This document shows, piece after piece, positions 1-11,885 of a DNA stretch of 64,000 nucleotides. This DNA is from Isoetes taiwanensis (lineage: Eukaryota; Streptophyta; Lycopodiopsida; Isoetales; Isoetaceae). Within the stretch, counting starts at the first letter, position 1; each line of letters begins with the position of its first letter. The notes under the pieces were generated by a model. The model searched no databases, was not told where the DNA came from, and saw only the letters and a program-made list of their open reading frames with translations. The stretch covers positions 17,689,644 through 17,753,643 of the forward strand of contig JAJEKV010000027.1 in assembly GCA_021234155.1 (NCBI GenBank), in the 5' to 3' direction. Both the position numbers and the translations under genes were made by a program.

Positions 1-984
1 TCAGTTGCATTACATAAGACAGACTAATAAAGATGTGGAGGTCTGGACACTTACCTCCCATGTTGTTGGAAAAGATATATGCATGTTGTTGCCACTCTTC
101 CGAGATTTTGTGAAACATGCCCTTCCGTGATCAGTGAATAGGCTCAGAGATCTTGTTGTGAATTTGATCACTTAAATTTCAAGATATGGAAAATCAATCA
201 AGACACAGAGCAAAAGGCCAAACTCAATCTCTCAGAAGTTAGAAATATGCCCATGCTCAGCATCCTAGAATGGCTATGAATTTCTAAGTCTTTACGAAAC
301 ACTCTTGTCGACATGTAAATTTGGGACATAGATGATGCTTCCCATGTATTTGCAGATAGGTCGTCGTGAAGATGCTATATCATGGAATACCATAATTGCA
401 ACGCCCACTTTATTGGCTCCCAAATCGAAGCGTTCGCGAACCACCTAAGATTAGAGGAAAATGAGATCACATTTTGTCCCATTAAGGGATGCTTAAAATG
501 CTATGTCGCCTTTTTAAATTGTCCATTATAGAGTTCCGTGATATCTCATTCCAAGATTATGTGGTAGCCTCAGAACACGCACCATAATAACTTCAGAGTA
601 TCATTTTTTTCATTATAACTTTTGATCCGTAACTCGATTCAAAAACTTTTTTGTAGCAATGGGTCTGGCTTTTCGTGACCTATCTAGTGATAACCATTCA
701 CATCTTTTTACGATATAAATAGGCAAGAAATACGTTAAAAAATCATATTTTTAAGGTTAACGATATGACCAATAAACACATCATAACCATATATATCATT
801 GGAAAGATCTTTTCATTCCGCATCTAATGCAACAAACGCCGTAAACATTTTGACAAGTGGATCAAAAGTTATGGGGAAAAACAAAGAATGAAGTTGTTGG
901 TGCCGCATTGTTCTGCAGAAGCGATAGAGGGTAGCCATTCCATTGAGGATTCTTATGGGGGATGAAATGAGATCCTCAAATTTT

Positions 985-1200
985 CCTCTAATGGTTCGCT
1001 TGTTTAACCCTCAAGAATTACCCAAGGACCTGCCTTGACTACCAGCGAACCCTATTGAAGACGCATGGGCGTCATGGCGATGGCATTGTCACGGGTTCGC
1101 CTAAGCGAACTCCTAACTGGTTACCCCTGGCCGATGGCAAATGGGATGGCACGTGATGGCGGGCAAGCCCACGTTCGGGCTTACAACCCACGGGGTCTGA
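985..1200. repeat. GC-rich block with GCGAAC palindromes (first cluster)
   Basis: Half-sites GGTTCGC or GCGAACC occur at 992-998, 1045-1052 and, as a complete inverted pair with a four-base loop, at 1093-1112 (gggttcgc ctaa gcgaactc). A related core, gttcgcgaac, lies outside the block at 432-441. The same motif recurs at 5.2-6.4 kb, so both places probably derive from one repeat family. No ORF or domain explains it. Confidence 0.55.
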
Positions 1201-1480
1201 TTAATGGCAAAGGCTAAGGTGGCGGTACCCGGCGGCGCAGCCCCGATCATGGATCGCCGATTCTACCGGCTCTGGCCACCTGTATGGGGGCCAAGGCTAA
1301 GGTGGACTACTGCAGGCGAGGTACGCAAGGTGACAGTCAGCAGTGTGGATCTGCCGAGATTCGCAGTCGCGGTGGATCACGAGGTGTCAGTCGCAGTGTC
1401 ACCGGGCAGGATCCCATGACGCTTTGGTGAAATAGTAGGGAATAGTTGATCAAACCAACAATGCAAGACAATATATTTCC

Positions 1481-1562
1481 GAGTGCTTATAAAATGACTT
1501 CATTGTTCGGGAGTGCTTATATCTCCCATTGTTCCATTCCGAGTGCTTATATCTCCCATTGT
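1481..1562. repeat. 30-bp minisatellite, three units
   Basis: The 10-mer gagtgcttat occurs at 1481, 1511 and 1541, exactly 30 bp apart. The second and third units continue identically with atctcccatt; the first unit has diverged. A second small duplication follows at 1673-1728, built on tgttcaatac and atgcttttctaattt with a spacing of 28-30 bp. Confidence 0.85.
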
Positions 1563-3566
1563 CTCGACTTCTCCGCCACGCCCGAAAGTGTTGAAGCCGA
1601 TTCATTGGCTACAAGGTATTTTCGGGAGGACCTTGAAATTTAATGCCATTGTTCTAAGTCAAAGGTAGCTTTTGTTCAATACATGCTTTTCTAATTTCAT
1701 TGTTCAATACACATGCTTTTCTAATTTAACAAGGCCGCTTGATATATATGCAATCACAGATATTGTGGCATGCTCAATGCTTATATGCTTATGGGCTTTA
1801 CTTGTATTCTACACTGCTCGCTAGTCCAAGATATCTCGCCTTATATGGATGTAGCCGCAAGTTTGTTTACCAGTTTTTGTTTGCTCTTGTGGATGTGTAC
1901 TTTGAATGTATCAATGATCTCTACACCATGGCCGTGAAATCTTAGTGCGTACATGGAAATGGGTGTTTGACCCTATCTTATTTCTCTCGCTGATGGTATA
2001 CTGTAGATCTATGGACCAACGGTCCGTATGCTACGTATTATAGAGATGCGATGATTATAATGTCAAGTTTGATAGCCAACTTTATCTTAATACATTTTAA
2101 AACATTTTCATACCTAAGGAATTGTATAGTGTTCTTGCCTCTTTTTATTTCAATGTTCATAACAAGTTTGTTCTTGATCCATTTTCATTTTCGTATCCAT
2201 TCTCCGTGATATGCGCTTCTGTAAGGTGGCATTAAATGAATTTTCTTTAAAATGCATTTTGTGCCCACTTATATTTCCAAATTTTTGATGCATTTACAAG
2301 GGCAATTCATACAATGACATCTATATGAGTTTCTCTAAGAAGCATGCAAATTTTTACCTTATAGAGCTACCCTGCTAGAACAAGGTTGAGAATTGTACTA
2401 AATGGTACCTTTATTTGGAATCTCTTTGTTCACATAATTCAGATATATCTATTTGAGAGCACTCTACATTTATCCGCCAAATGGACCATGTCTTACTCGT
2501 GAGGCGCTCTACGCAGAGTGATGAGCCGCCCTCGCTGCTTGGCTCGCAGAGTGTCGATGTTCCCGTGACGATCGAGCAGTATTGTAGAATGGTATCCCAA
2601 CTGGACATTGTCTTTAACCTGCCAGGGTCTGTTTTGTGTGCTCGCTAATCGCATTTGCTTTTGTAAGGTGGAATACCATGGCATTTCGGTGCCTCGGCCC
2701 GCAGGGTCGCTTATTGAGAGCTACGGGGCCCTCACCGCTGCTCAATGGTGGATTCAGACGCAGCGACTGGTGCACTTTAACATATCGATGGATATGTCGT
2801 GACCCCGATTTCGGTGGTCCGGCTACGCGACGAGCATAACATCACCGCAGCCACCACCCGCATCTGGCGGTGGCCCACCGACGCATATTCCGGCCACGGT
2901 CCGCGACACCGCTGAATTGCAGGAGTAACCGGATGTGAGAGGGCAAATGAAATGTTTACAAGATCCCCAAAACTGGCAGACGACATGGAGGCCGCTGCAT
3001 ACTGTGAGAGGCGAGGAGACAAGGCGAATAACAATGCGCCCACAAGATGTCCTATCCCTCTGAGGCTACCTCGCTGCCTTCCCGAGGGACCTGACGCCTA
3101 TGTTCTATGAGGCCAAAGACACAAAGACAAAGTGAGGCGAGAGATGCCCTTCATGAAGGTTGCATCAGAGTCGAGCTAGTGCTACGGTGGCGCTCACAGA
3201 AGACCTGATCACATGCTCTTTTCCTCAATGACCGGCCATCAAGATGTAGGATGGATGGCCATTTGCCACTGTGAGGAGGAGTCATGAAATGAGCTCCGCA
3301 GGATACGGAGTCTCACCCAGCTTATGATGCTGGGATCATCTCGCCACCGGGGCTTATATATGGCCGGGTAAGATCCACACTCCAACTGATCCCCTCCTTC
3401 GCCATGGAGGTGAGTCAAGAGTATGAGTATCTCGCATAAGCAGCTTGCATGCACCGGGTGTTCGGCCATGAGCAATGCATCCCATTGTTGTAGCAACAGA
3501 CTGTGACATCGACGCTGCTCACGCAAGTGAGGCATACAATGAATTGCTCTGCTGGGATATAGCCTA

Positions 3567-3797
3567 TTGTACAATGCGGTCATTGGTAAGGAAATAGTCT
3601 CCGCTTATGAGATGTTTGTACACAAAGACAGGGCATGGGCAATCGCAATATCGCATTCTCATATGCCGAGTGTATCTCAATCCCTCCTGCTACTGACCGG
3701 GCCAGCCATAGATAACTGGACGTCCGCTAAAGAGATCTCTCTCCACAAAATTCTGGATGGTGGCGAAGTTATCAAGCAAGGATCGATAATGGAGTGA
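3567..3797 (+). other. Short ORF with weak Gag-like flavour
   Basis: This 76-codon opening reads as a plausible helical protein segment, with the stretch SLLLLTGPAIDNWTSAKEIS near the middle. The hydrophobic-Gly-Pro-x2-x2-Trp pattern faintly resembles the capsid part of some Ty3-type Gag proteins. There is no zinc knuckle, protease or reverse transcriptase next to it, and the flanking frames are closed. It may equally be a chance opening. I include it only because no better explanation of this stretch was found. Confidence 0.15.
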
Positions 3798-5160
3798 GCA
3801 CCGCATGTCTCTTCTGGATATGAGCGTGGTGCTATAGTCCAAACCTACTGGATAGAAAAAGAGCCAAGAAGGGCCGATCGCACAAAAGCACGCTCACATG
3901 AGAGAGACTTACACCCGGGGTGTACTTTACTAAGATGTACCAAGAAGGGCCTTCGTGGATGCATGTATGGACCAATCCTCCGCATTAGTGAAAGGGTCAT
4001 GGCCAGGTTCAAGCATGTATATTCGTGCATTGCCTGGCTGTAGCACCATTCTCCATTATCTTCACCGTCCGTGAACGAACAACAAGCATCCTCCTCATGC
4101 AGGACTGTCTGATCAGCTTATCCCTCCTGGGCCCTCTCCTCAAGGTGGGTTGCCCATCTGCGGGCAGCATATAGTCATCCACAATCCACCTGCTGCGTAC
4201 CCCGGGACACGTTGATGCCCATGACCAAACGGACACGATAAGTAGTTTGAAGCTCAATCACCTTTGCTCGAGGAGGTCCATGGTGGTCTCCTTCATAGTA
4301 GTTGAAGCCGTTGTCCTTCTCATGGTGCGTGCCACTTTGCACGTGCACACTTCCATGCATGCGCTTATGTATTCTGGGATGCCATGGCTACCGCATCCGA
4401 TTTCATTCCTCCCAAATCTTTTCAACGTAAAATGGCGGGTGCTTCCATTCATGGCCTTGCGGCAACTAGCCGCTCCAAAAACCCACGTGAAGGACTAACT
4501 TATGAGCTCCAGCCATGCGCCGGTACACCAATCACCGAGTCAAGCCGGGTTAACCGCAAACTCCTCACAATATGCAAATTTACCTAAGAGCATCAACCTG
4601 ACATGGTGTCGCATGGTGGCTCCTCCGCCTCGCGAGACCGGGCAAGTGGGGATCACAGACTATTTTGACGGTGGGGAACATAGTGTTGTCAGAGGCCACC
4701 TCATCAACCCATACACAGACACTTGAGGGTATAACCACGAGCAACACGTGAGCCATTGAACTGGTCCTGTAGAGATCGCCAGCCTATGTACAGCAGCTCT
4801 TGAGATCTTTGGTGGGAGTAACTTGTGGAGTAACTCGACTCAAAGCGGGCCAACGATCACCGATTTCCCGCGGCGGTCTCCTCTCGAACAGGTCATCCTT
4901 GGTGTCATGAAGGTCATACTCACTATATCATTTTATCCGACATCCGATCGACCGAGTCATCGCTGACTACCTCTCGCCATTCTTGCAGTAATTCTACTTG
5001 GAAGACAAATATAAACAAGCAGCAAAGGAAGATGCGAGATAGAAAGTGCACTGCTTCTAGTAATCACCGCTTAGCATCATTGTCACATGTAATCTAAGAA
5101 CCAAAACAAAAATGACTCGCTATAACAATGTCCTACAAGACACATAGTCAATTCTTTGGC

Positions 5161-6375
5161 TCAGAAGGATTCGCCCAAAGCGGTAATCTTTCATTGGGCC
5201 AAAGGGCTGGCAGTCATGGTAGTGGCTCATGTGCTAATGGTCCCCCACCTGGGTTCACTTGGGCGAACCCGTAGGGGGCATCTTTGGTTTGACCCCACCC
5301 CCATGTGGTAACGGTCCCTCATGGGGTTCGGCTTGGGGTTCTCCCATAGTCATGTAATATCACTCAATATCAATAAATTCTTTATCCATAAAAAGATATT
5401 GCAATACTGCGAAGACATTAGCAATTTACTATATATGCTAGTTCATGAAATATATTATAGTTTTAATCTCTTTATAATGTTGTTTAAACCTTTGAAAGGA
5501 TTTCGCAAAGTAATAGGTGAGTGTTATTTTATAAGTAAATTTAAATATCAAATATGTTTCATGTAAAGTAAATATTATCAAGGGCCGGTGTGGGCTTGTT
5601 AACTTATCTATCTATCTATTCATCATGGGTTCTGGCTAGGCGAACCCGGCCCGCCAAGAAGACTGCAGCAGTTGTCACTGCTCATGCTGCCAAAGACCTC
5701 AAGTAGCAGTATCTCGGGCGAATCCACCGGGCCACTGCATCCCGCCCGATCCGCTCACTCCGGCCTTGCTCCTCGCCCCGCCACTGCATCTCCGCCCGCC
5801 ATGTCCTTCGCTTAACGCGTCGGGTTTTCGCCTCGGTTCGCTTTGGGCGAACCTTAGTGGTGATCAGCCACGCCCGCCCGCCATCTGCACCGCCCGCTAA
5901 CGCCGCCATTCCAGACGCCCGCCATGGGTTCATGGCGAACCTTAGGTGCCTCGCCATCCGGCCGCCTTCCGCCGCCATCCGCCGCCATCGACGCAGGGTA
6001 ACTCGCTGGGTTAGGGGTTCATGGGCGAACCCGGCAGCGAATGCCACGAACCGCAATGCCCCGCCATCGCTCTCAACTGCCCGCCTTAGGCTAATCCGGG
6101 CGTGTGTCTGCTTGGGCGAACCCCGTTGGACGCCCAAGTTCGTGAGCCATTTGAAGCACCCTAATTGTAAGGTATGCCTACCCATGGCCATGCAAAGAAA
6201 GACGAGCATCAAGTTGCAAATGCAAAGATGCCATGAGCGAATCTTAAAAATTCTACTCCCGGGTTACTTTAGAAGTTAGTTCAATAATTGTTTATAGTGT
6301 TGTATTTATTTGTTCCGTATGCTATCTCATTGCAAAGCGTATTGTAATTGTTGTAGCTCTTGGTAAGGCGAACCC
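5161..6375. repeat. Cluster of GGGTTCGC...GCGAACCC palindromes
   Basis: Inverted-repeat motifs with arms close to GGGTTC and GAACCC recur at 5251-5270, 5627-5647, 5835-5853, 5926-5941 and 6015-6032. Single arms lie at 5322-5328, 6115-6122 and 6367-6374. The 5251 copy has an extra outer stem (CCCCC 5242-5246 with GGGGG 5274-5278). At 6111-6138 the arrangement is turned inside out: cttgggcg pairs with cgcccaag. Between copies the sequence is GC-rich with repeated CGCCCGCCAT-like words. The cluster could be a remnant of a tandem array of a hairpin-bearing repeat or the subterminal part of a transposon; the sequence does not decide which. Confidence 0.6.
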
Positions 6376-6670
6376 CGCCTATCTGAGACTAAAGTTCCGA
6401 CTTTGTATGAGATTACTTGTAGACGATTCTAGATGGTATCTAATTTGTTTTCAAATATATAATATAAGTATTCAATCACTTTAGAAGAAGGCATTTCGCA
6501 TCGTATGTCACACGATTGAATCCCCTTTTATTCTAGGAAATGGCCCCGAGATTAGAATACCATAACTACTTTAATATTTGATGAAGATGTTGGATTTGAG
6601 AAACAATATAATTGCTATAAAGGAATTAATGGATTCAGATAAATCAGTACGAAGCTTAGCAATTTGAGGC

Positions 6671-7990
6671 ATGGATGCCTATAACAAACTAGGTGAGGTT
6701 CTATTCTCTAAAAGGGTGGAGCAACAATCGTGTGTGTGTGGGCCTGTGTCAAGAGCCGTAGAAGGTTTTACATTTGGCAACGCTAACCTTCATCATCTGA
6801 AAAAGACCAAAGCTGGGAGAAATGTGATTCAAAATCTCAAGGATACCGGGTCAGATAGGTCCTAACTTAAGACATGGGCCGCTGAAGTCACTCAAAATAC
6901 GTAAACAGCAATTTCTGTAGTCGAAAGCAATTTAAACAAAGCCTAAGATGGTAGATGCAACAACAATGTGAATGCCGCCACAATGTGGGCAGCGTTTGTC
7001 CGACGCTGTCTCTATAGGGAACACACATGAGACAATGTTTGCTCCAAAAGATGTTTCAGCCATTTGGTAACTGCTCATAGGTGCATGGCATCGCGCCACA
7101 TGGGGAAGAATGTCCACCCCGGCCGTGCTCAGAAAAAAATATACCAAGTTGTGGACATATAAGTTTTGTACCATGCTAAAACCTGCGTGATGGTGCATCC
7201 TCGCATATGTACATCTTTAAAACTGTTATGATGTGGTCACCAATGCAACAAAAGATGTGGCAAACCTTGGAACTCAGTCTGCGACAAGCAAGGGTATTGA
7301 AGGACCTGCCATGTTAAGTCATTCAATGATGTTAGAATGCCATCAAGATCCATGTGTAATCTCTTGCACAAACCATGTGAGGAAATCTACCAAGATGCTT
7401 ACACAAATGCAAAGGAACATGTGGAAAATGCAAAGAAAGGAACCTACCACATCAATGCAGGGAAAATGTGGGCGAATTCTCCGCGGTGGGCAATACCGCA
7501 GCGATATATGTTCTACCCCGCCGCCTCGCGACCGCAGTGCTAAAAAACGCGGCATAGCCGTTGTTCTCTTAAATTTGGAGAACCTTGCATACCTTGCATG
7601 GAGCCATGTCCTAGAAAATGTGAACATTTTGCTTGTGATCTTCTCTCTCGCTATGAAGTGTGAACGCCCACATTGTGACTTACCATGTAATAGAAAGCTG
7701 ATAAATGGCCACCGTGATTGCATGTGTGTGTGGAGAACCATGTCCCTTCAGGTGCGTAATCAGGATCCGGAGCATGTTAGATGTAATTTCACAAATAAAA
7801 CTGAGGAAAGTGATACATCCGACGCACTTATCTAGTCATAGATTGCCACCTTTTAGTTATCGCCTTGAAATGAAATTCTTGAAACAATGCCCAACATAAA
7901 AGTCGTAATTTCATGGAGTGCAAATTATTAGTTCTTCTACTCATCAAGTGGAAAAATTAAGTGTAGTGTAATACATCTATTTGAAGAAAT
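6671..7990 (+). pseudogene. ZNFX1-like helicase/NF-X1 zinc finger relic
   Basis: The intact family is an SF1 (UPF1-type) RNA helicase followed by NF-X1 zinc fingers, linked to RNA silencing in fungi and animals. The helicase end is seen at about 6735-6850, with a CVCGPVSRAVEGF-like stretch (motif VI, usually V-A-L-S-R-A-x-E-G), then FGNANLHH and NVIQNLKDTG. NF-X1 finger pieces follow in order: CNN..CECRH (about 6957), VCSKRCFSHLVTAHRCMAS (about 7037), GEECPPRPC and PSCGHISFVPC (about 7107-7180), CGHQCNKRCGKP (about 7233), GEPCIPCMEPCPRKCEH (about 7580), KCERPHCDLPCNRKL (about 7656) and CVCGEPCPFRC (about 7717). A trace of the D-C-G-H-L-F segment ends it near 7850. The pieces lie in different frames, with stops between them, so this is a 3' fragment of a dead gene; the rest of the helicase is not found upstream. 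LINE A abuts it downstream. Confidence 0.75.
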
Positions 7991-8079
7991 GGCTGAAGGG
8001 CATGATGCCCAAATCTAAGGAACCTTTGTTGAAATTCCTAGATGCATGTGCCGTTGATGAATTCTAGGACCAGTCGGTG

Positions 8080-9330
8080 GCTGTCACGGGATTGCCCTTT
8101 GTACCATTCGTGCTTAGATATGACACCAAGTACTTGTATCCCGAGGATGCTTTAGAGCAAAGACATCCCCCGAGGGCCAGTGAACCCATATTTAAAAAAG
8201 GAAATGTGGACCGGGGCACCTATGTTGGTCTCCATTTTTCCTAAAAACAAGAGGAACTTGATCTCCGTGTTTGAAGTTCCTTTTAATTTGTGGCATTAGG
8301 GGCAGCTTCAATTGCAATGACCTGCACTGTGGGCAGTTTCCTACTGGTAGTGATTGCTCAACCCAATATCTAATGAGACTCATTAAAAGGATGCGACCAG
8401 ATTAAGTTTCAAATTAATTTGTTAACCAGTTTGGGCCTGCACATATCCTGCAGCCCAAGCCTCTTTTCTTCCTGGGTTTTACCAAATTATGCCATGCCAC
8501 TTTATGGTGCTTGTTCCATATAAAGGCTCTGACAGCCACTTCGAGCTCCTTGTAAGACCTTTTGTCAGCAATTATAGCAGAAGAAAAATAGACATGAGTG
8601 CTTGTGATGACACTATTGGCAATCTCTACTCTTCCAGCTAAAGAGAGTGGAGGGGTATTGGATCAACTTCTTTTTTATTCTATTAACAATATTTTTCCAA
8701 AGGCCCTGAAGATTCATGTCTATGGCCAAAGCGAGACCAAGGAGCTTAGTTGTTGTTCCCTTAGCCAAACATTGTATGGCTTCAACTTCCTTTTCCTCTG
8801 TCTTCAAAATTGCAATACACTTGCTCATGTTCAGATGCACCCCCAGATGCCTCTCCAAAAAGGTGAAGCCCTTTGATGAAATTCTTGATGCTGTAGCCAT
8901 TATTTTTTAAAACCAAAAGACACCTTATATATTATTGTCCTAGGCCCCTTGGCCTTTTGGGCATGCATCCAAACCTTGGATTTCTTTCTTTTCCAATAAT
9001 GATTTGGTAACTCTAGTGACCATTTCTACCACAATCAGGAATAGGCAAGGCGCCAATGGACACCCTTCCCTCACTCCTCTCTGAAGTGGAAGGAATCAGT
9101 GGTAACCATTGATCTAAGAGCCGCAGAGCACGTAATCTATGGGATTTGCATAGTCCATCCGAGACCCAGCCTTACCCATTACATTATATAGAAAAGCCAT
9201 TTGATGGCGCCCTTTGGAAATCAAGCTTGAGTAGAAGACAACCCTGCTTTTGGACAAAGCTATTCCAACAAGCCTCTCATAGGCACCTATAATTGTCCAA
9301 AAAATGCTCCTACCATGGAAGAAACCAGAT
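8080..9330 (-). mobile_element. LINE A: L1-like reverse transcriptase fragment
   Basis: Read on the minus strand, this is the reverse transcriptase region of an L1-like plant LINE. The clearest part is the 95-codon opening 8613-8900, with LERHLGVHLNMSKCIAIL (the usual ASGLxLNxxKC segment after the YADD box) and, about 30 residues on, a KKL-x6-STLFS block as in plant LINEs. Upstream, near 9050-9130, the frames give a REEGCPLAP-like stretch (family R-Q-G-C-P-L) and VVEMVTRVTKSLLEKKEIQG. Towards 8200-8380 lies the segment EQSLPVG...KRNFKHGDQVPLVFRKNGDQ, shared with LINE B. The original YADD box is not intact and frames change often, so it is dead. It is truncated at both ends, with no A-tail at its low-coordinate end. 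Confidence 0.8.
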
Positions 9331-10118
9331 TAGATCACAGATGGATAGACCAGATACACCACATCAGCACTGATAGAATAATGCATGATACTGTGACATA
9401 GCCTTCTCGGCAGTGAAGAAATAAGAAATGCAAACATTATTTTCCCCGCCATACCTTCTTGTGGTAAATGTTGGATTCACTCATTAAAACAGAAATGTCG
9501 CAAATGTATTGTTGCAAAAATAGTACCAATCAGAGTGATGACGTTATCGTTTCTTGAATATATACAAGTATGTAAACTATCTGACCTATTTATCACCAAC
9601 CCTCCTCCTAAAAGGAAAGCTAGCAGCCGCTAACATTAAATCAAATCCTTTCTGAAGGATTGCTTTACCAATGATAATGCCTCTTTTGTATTCAAACTTA
9701 CCGTGAGAATTTCAAGTAATTTATTTCAAAACAATATGTAGCATAATAACAGGGGCTTTTTCTCTTTGTGTTTTTGTACGTTTTTTTACATGGTTTTCCT
9801 ATGATTTAGCCGTTGTATCTATCCGCATGTACTAAAACAATATTTCTAGAGTGCACCTTCTTTGGCCATTGATTTCAGAGAAGAGGCAAATCCTGTGGTT
9901 GTGGTATTTCCCTTGCATGTTTTTTTTTAAATTAAATGTGTGATCACTGACTGCTCCAGATGGATTGGGCTCAGAATTGCCAGCTCTTTGGGATCACAGT
10001 ATTTCGTCCTTCCGATCCCTTAAACCAATGGGCACTACTCGTGCTTGCTTGGCTTGTTTCTTCAAACTTTTTCGTGCTATCATTTCTGTTTTATGATGTT
10101 AGCCCTTCGACCCACTTA

Positions 10119-10260
10119 TTCTCATATATCCGCTTCTATCTTTCTCGATTTGCCATGTTCTTCTTCGGCTTATCCTTTCCTGATTCTATGTTATTCTCAT
10201 ATTCGACTATCCTTTTCTCGATTCGCTCGTTTCTGCTCTATCCTTTCCGATTCGGCCATG
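10119..10260. repeat. Degenerate 75-bp tandem repeat, two units
   Basis: Two adjoining units, starting at 10119 and 10194, each begin ttctcatat and share tttctcgatt and tatcctttcc in the same order. They lie inside a pyrimidine-rich stretch. Confidence 0.6.
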
Positions 10261-11497
10261 ATCTCGAGCCCCGCCATGTTCTTCCGCTTCTTTTTGTTTA
10301 CCTAAGCAATGATGTTTACCTTCGATCTTTCCCTTGTTTCGTTCTGTTTGCTTTTGAGCCCTTTCCGCGGCGGTTTAACCACCATCCGCCTCGTTGTGGG
10401 ATTCGCTTACAAGCGCCCCATTCCATCCGCTTTCCTATTGGTTTCATCTCCTTTGCGGTATCCGCCCATGGGTTCTTAACTTCTTCCTTCCCAAAGACGT
10501 ATTCCTCTCATCTCTGAGCTCCAACCCGAAGTTTCTTCATAGTCGAAATCCTAGGTTTAAGCGGTCCTCGCCTTAATCGGGCCGGACTTCGCCTCCTACC
10601 AGCCTTTGTACTTTTGCCGTGGGATACCGGTTTGTATCCCTGACGTGGTCAGGTGGTCCCGTTCCCGTCCCTGTGATCCCGATCCCCCTCCTTCTTCCCT
10701 TTTCGTAGATTTCCTTTCCTCCTTTTCCTAGGTTTAGTTTCTATTTCGCTATGGTTAATGGTTTTTTTTTTATGTAGTGTTTTATGTAATGCTGTATGGT
10801 AGTGAATAGTTTTGTTTTAAGGTCTGATGGTGTGTGTGTTGTTATGTATGGTTTGTTGTTGTTTTCTCAAGGTTATATGTGTGTGATCCTCATGAACTTT
10901 TGCATGCGATTCATATTTGTCTTAACTAAGGAAGTACTTTATTACGGAGAACCTATGGCTAGGAATGTGTAAGGATCATATCAATGCATTAACTTTTGCT
11001 ACACATCTAATTTCATCACTTGTCTCTTTTATTTAATGTTGTTATTCCGTTGTTTTGCCCTCTTTTGTTCTTATAGTGTAATTTTATTAAGCCTATGTGG
11101 ACAATCACATTATGATCTATATCCTCATGGAGGTCCGGTGGGGTTTTTTTGCCTAGATAGAGTCGTTTTTGGGATTTGTTTCATTCTTTGTTCTTTTTTC
11201 TGGTTGTCGTATGGTGTGTTTCTTTGTTGGTTTCTTACTGCTTTGTCTTTCCTTCCTATGTTTTTTCCGATATTTTTCTCTCAGATTTGTTCATGTGGTT
11301 CTCACCCTTTTTCTTCCAAAGGACTATGTGTGCTCAATTCACCGGAGCTTTACTCCCCACCACCGGAGCAATCGAACGCATTCCCCTTGCCTCAATATAC
11401 CGCTAAATATCCCCGTTCAATTCGACCCAACACTTCTTTCTACCTTTTTCGCTTTGAGGGCTATGACTTAATCTTTTATGCTTGCTTTCAATCGCAT

Positions 11498-11570
11498 CCA
11501 TTTGTTTTGGTCCCCGGACTAATCTTTGGCGCGCTTTTGCTTTCTAATCGCGAACCATTTGTTTTGGTCC
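11498..11570. repeat. 57-bp direct repeat
   Basis: The 16-mer ccatttgttttggtcc occurs at 11498-11513 and 11555-11570. In each copy it is preceded by a related ttgctttc..aatcgc stretch, so the duplicated unit is about 57 bp. Confidence 0.7.
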
Positions 11571-11729
11571 TTGACCGCCCGGGCTCTCTTACATCTCACT
11601 CTCTTAGCCTCGGGTCAAAACCGGGCGCGACTCGAAGTTTTGATTTGCACCGGCGCTTCATGTCAAACTGGCAAAGACTATATTTTGATCAGTAACCGGC
11701 ATCTGCGAGTTACCGCAGATATTTTAATG

Positions 11730-11885
11730 TCTAAATCAAAACCGTAAGCACTACTTCTGTGATGTTTTTACTGCTCCAAATAAAAACTAAAAGCACTACG
11801 ATGTTTTAATGCTCCAAATCAAAACTAAAGCACTTTTTCTCCCGGATCCGCAGGCACGGATAAAAAACTAAAGCACTTCTTTTCC
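11730..11885. repeat. Degenerate tandem repeat of about 40-50 bp
   Basis: Successive units share caaaactaaaagcact, a gatgtttt block and ctgctccaaat. Units begin near 11732, 11782, 11820 and 11863, the last two being partial. There are about three copies, with indels between them. Confidence 0.65.

Larger units (their letters stand above)
1..6670. other. Intergenic, degraded repeats with GCGAAC palindromes
   Basis: No gene can be supported here. The first 900 bases are AT-rich diverged repeat. From about 985 to 1200 and again from 5160 to 6400 the DNA is GC-rich and carries short palindromes of the type GGGTTCGC...GCGAACCC (separate entry). Small tandem repeats lie at 1481-1562 and 1673-1728, and a TCTA run at 5605-5620. 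The stretch 2400-5000 is mixed GC with many short openings on both strands, none with a recognisable domain. The overlapping long openings at 5682-6212 (-) and 5857-6279 (+) coincide with the GC-rich palindrome cluster and are rich in Arg, Ala and Pro, as expected for chance openings in GC-rich DNA. Confidence 0.6.

Noticed and set aside
5682-6279. Overlapping long ORFs on both strands (176 and 140 codons)
   Set aside because: They mirror each other in a GC-rich palindromic stretch and are Arg/Ala/Pro-rich with no domain; stop codons are simply rare in this composition.
7343-7741. 132-codon minus-strand ORF
   Set aside because: It is antisense to the ZNFX1-like relic and has no domain of its own.
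7233-7835. 200-codon ORF as an intact gene
   Set aside because: The recognisable NF-X1 fingers switch in and out of this frame, so it is a chance opening through a frameshifted relic, not a complete protein.
9960-11695. Long + strand ORFs of 185 and 219 codons
   Set aside because: The protein is almost only Phe, Leu, Ser and Pro, as expected from C+T-rich DNA, with no motif or conserved segment. They might mask a decayed minus-strand element, but they are not genes.
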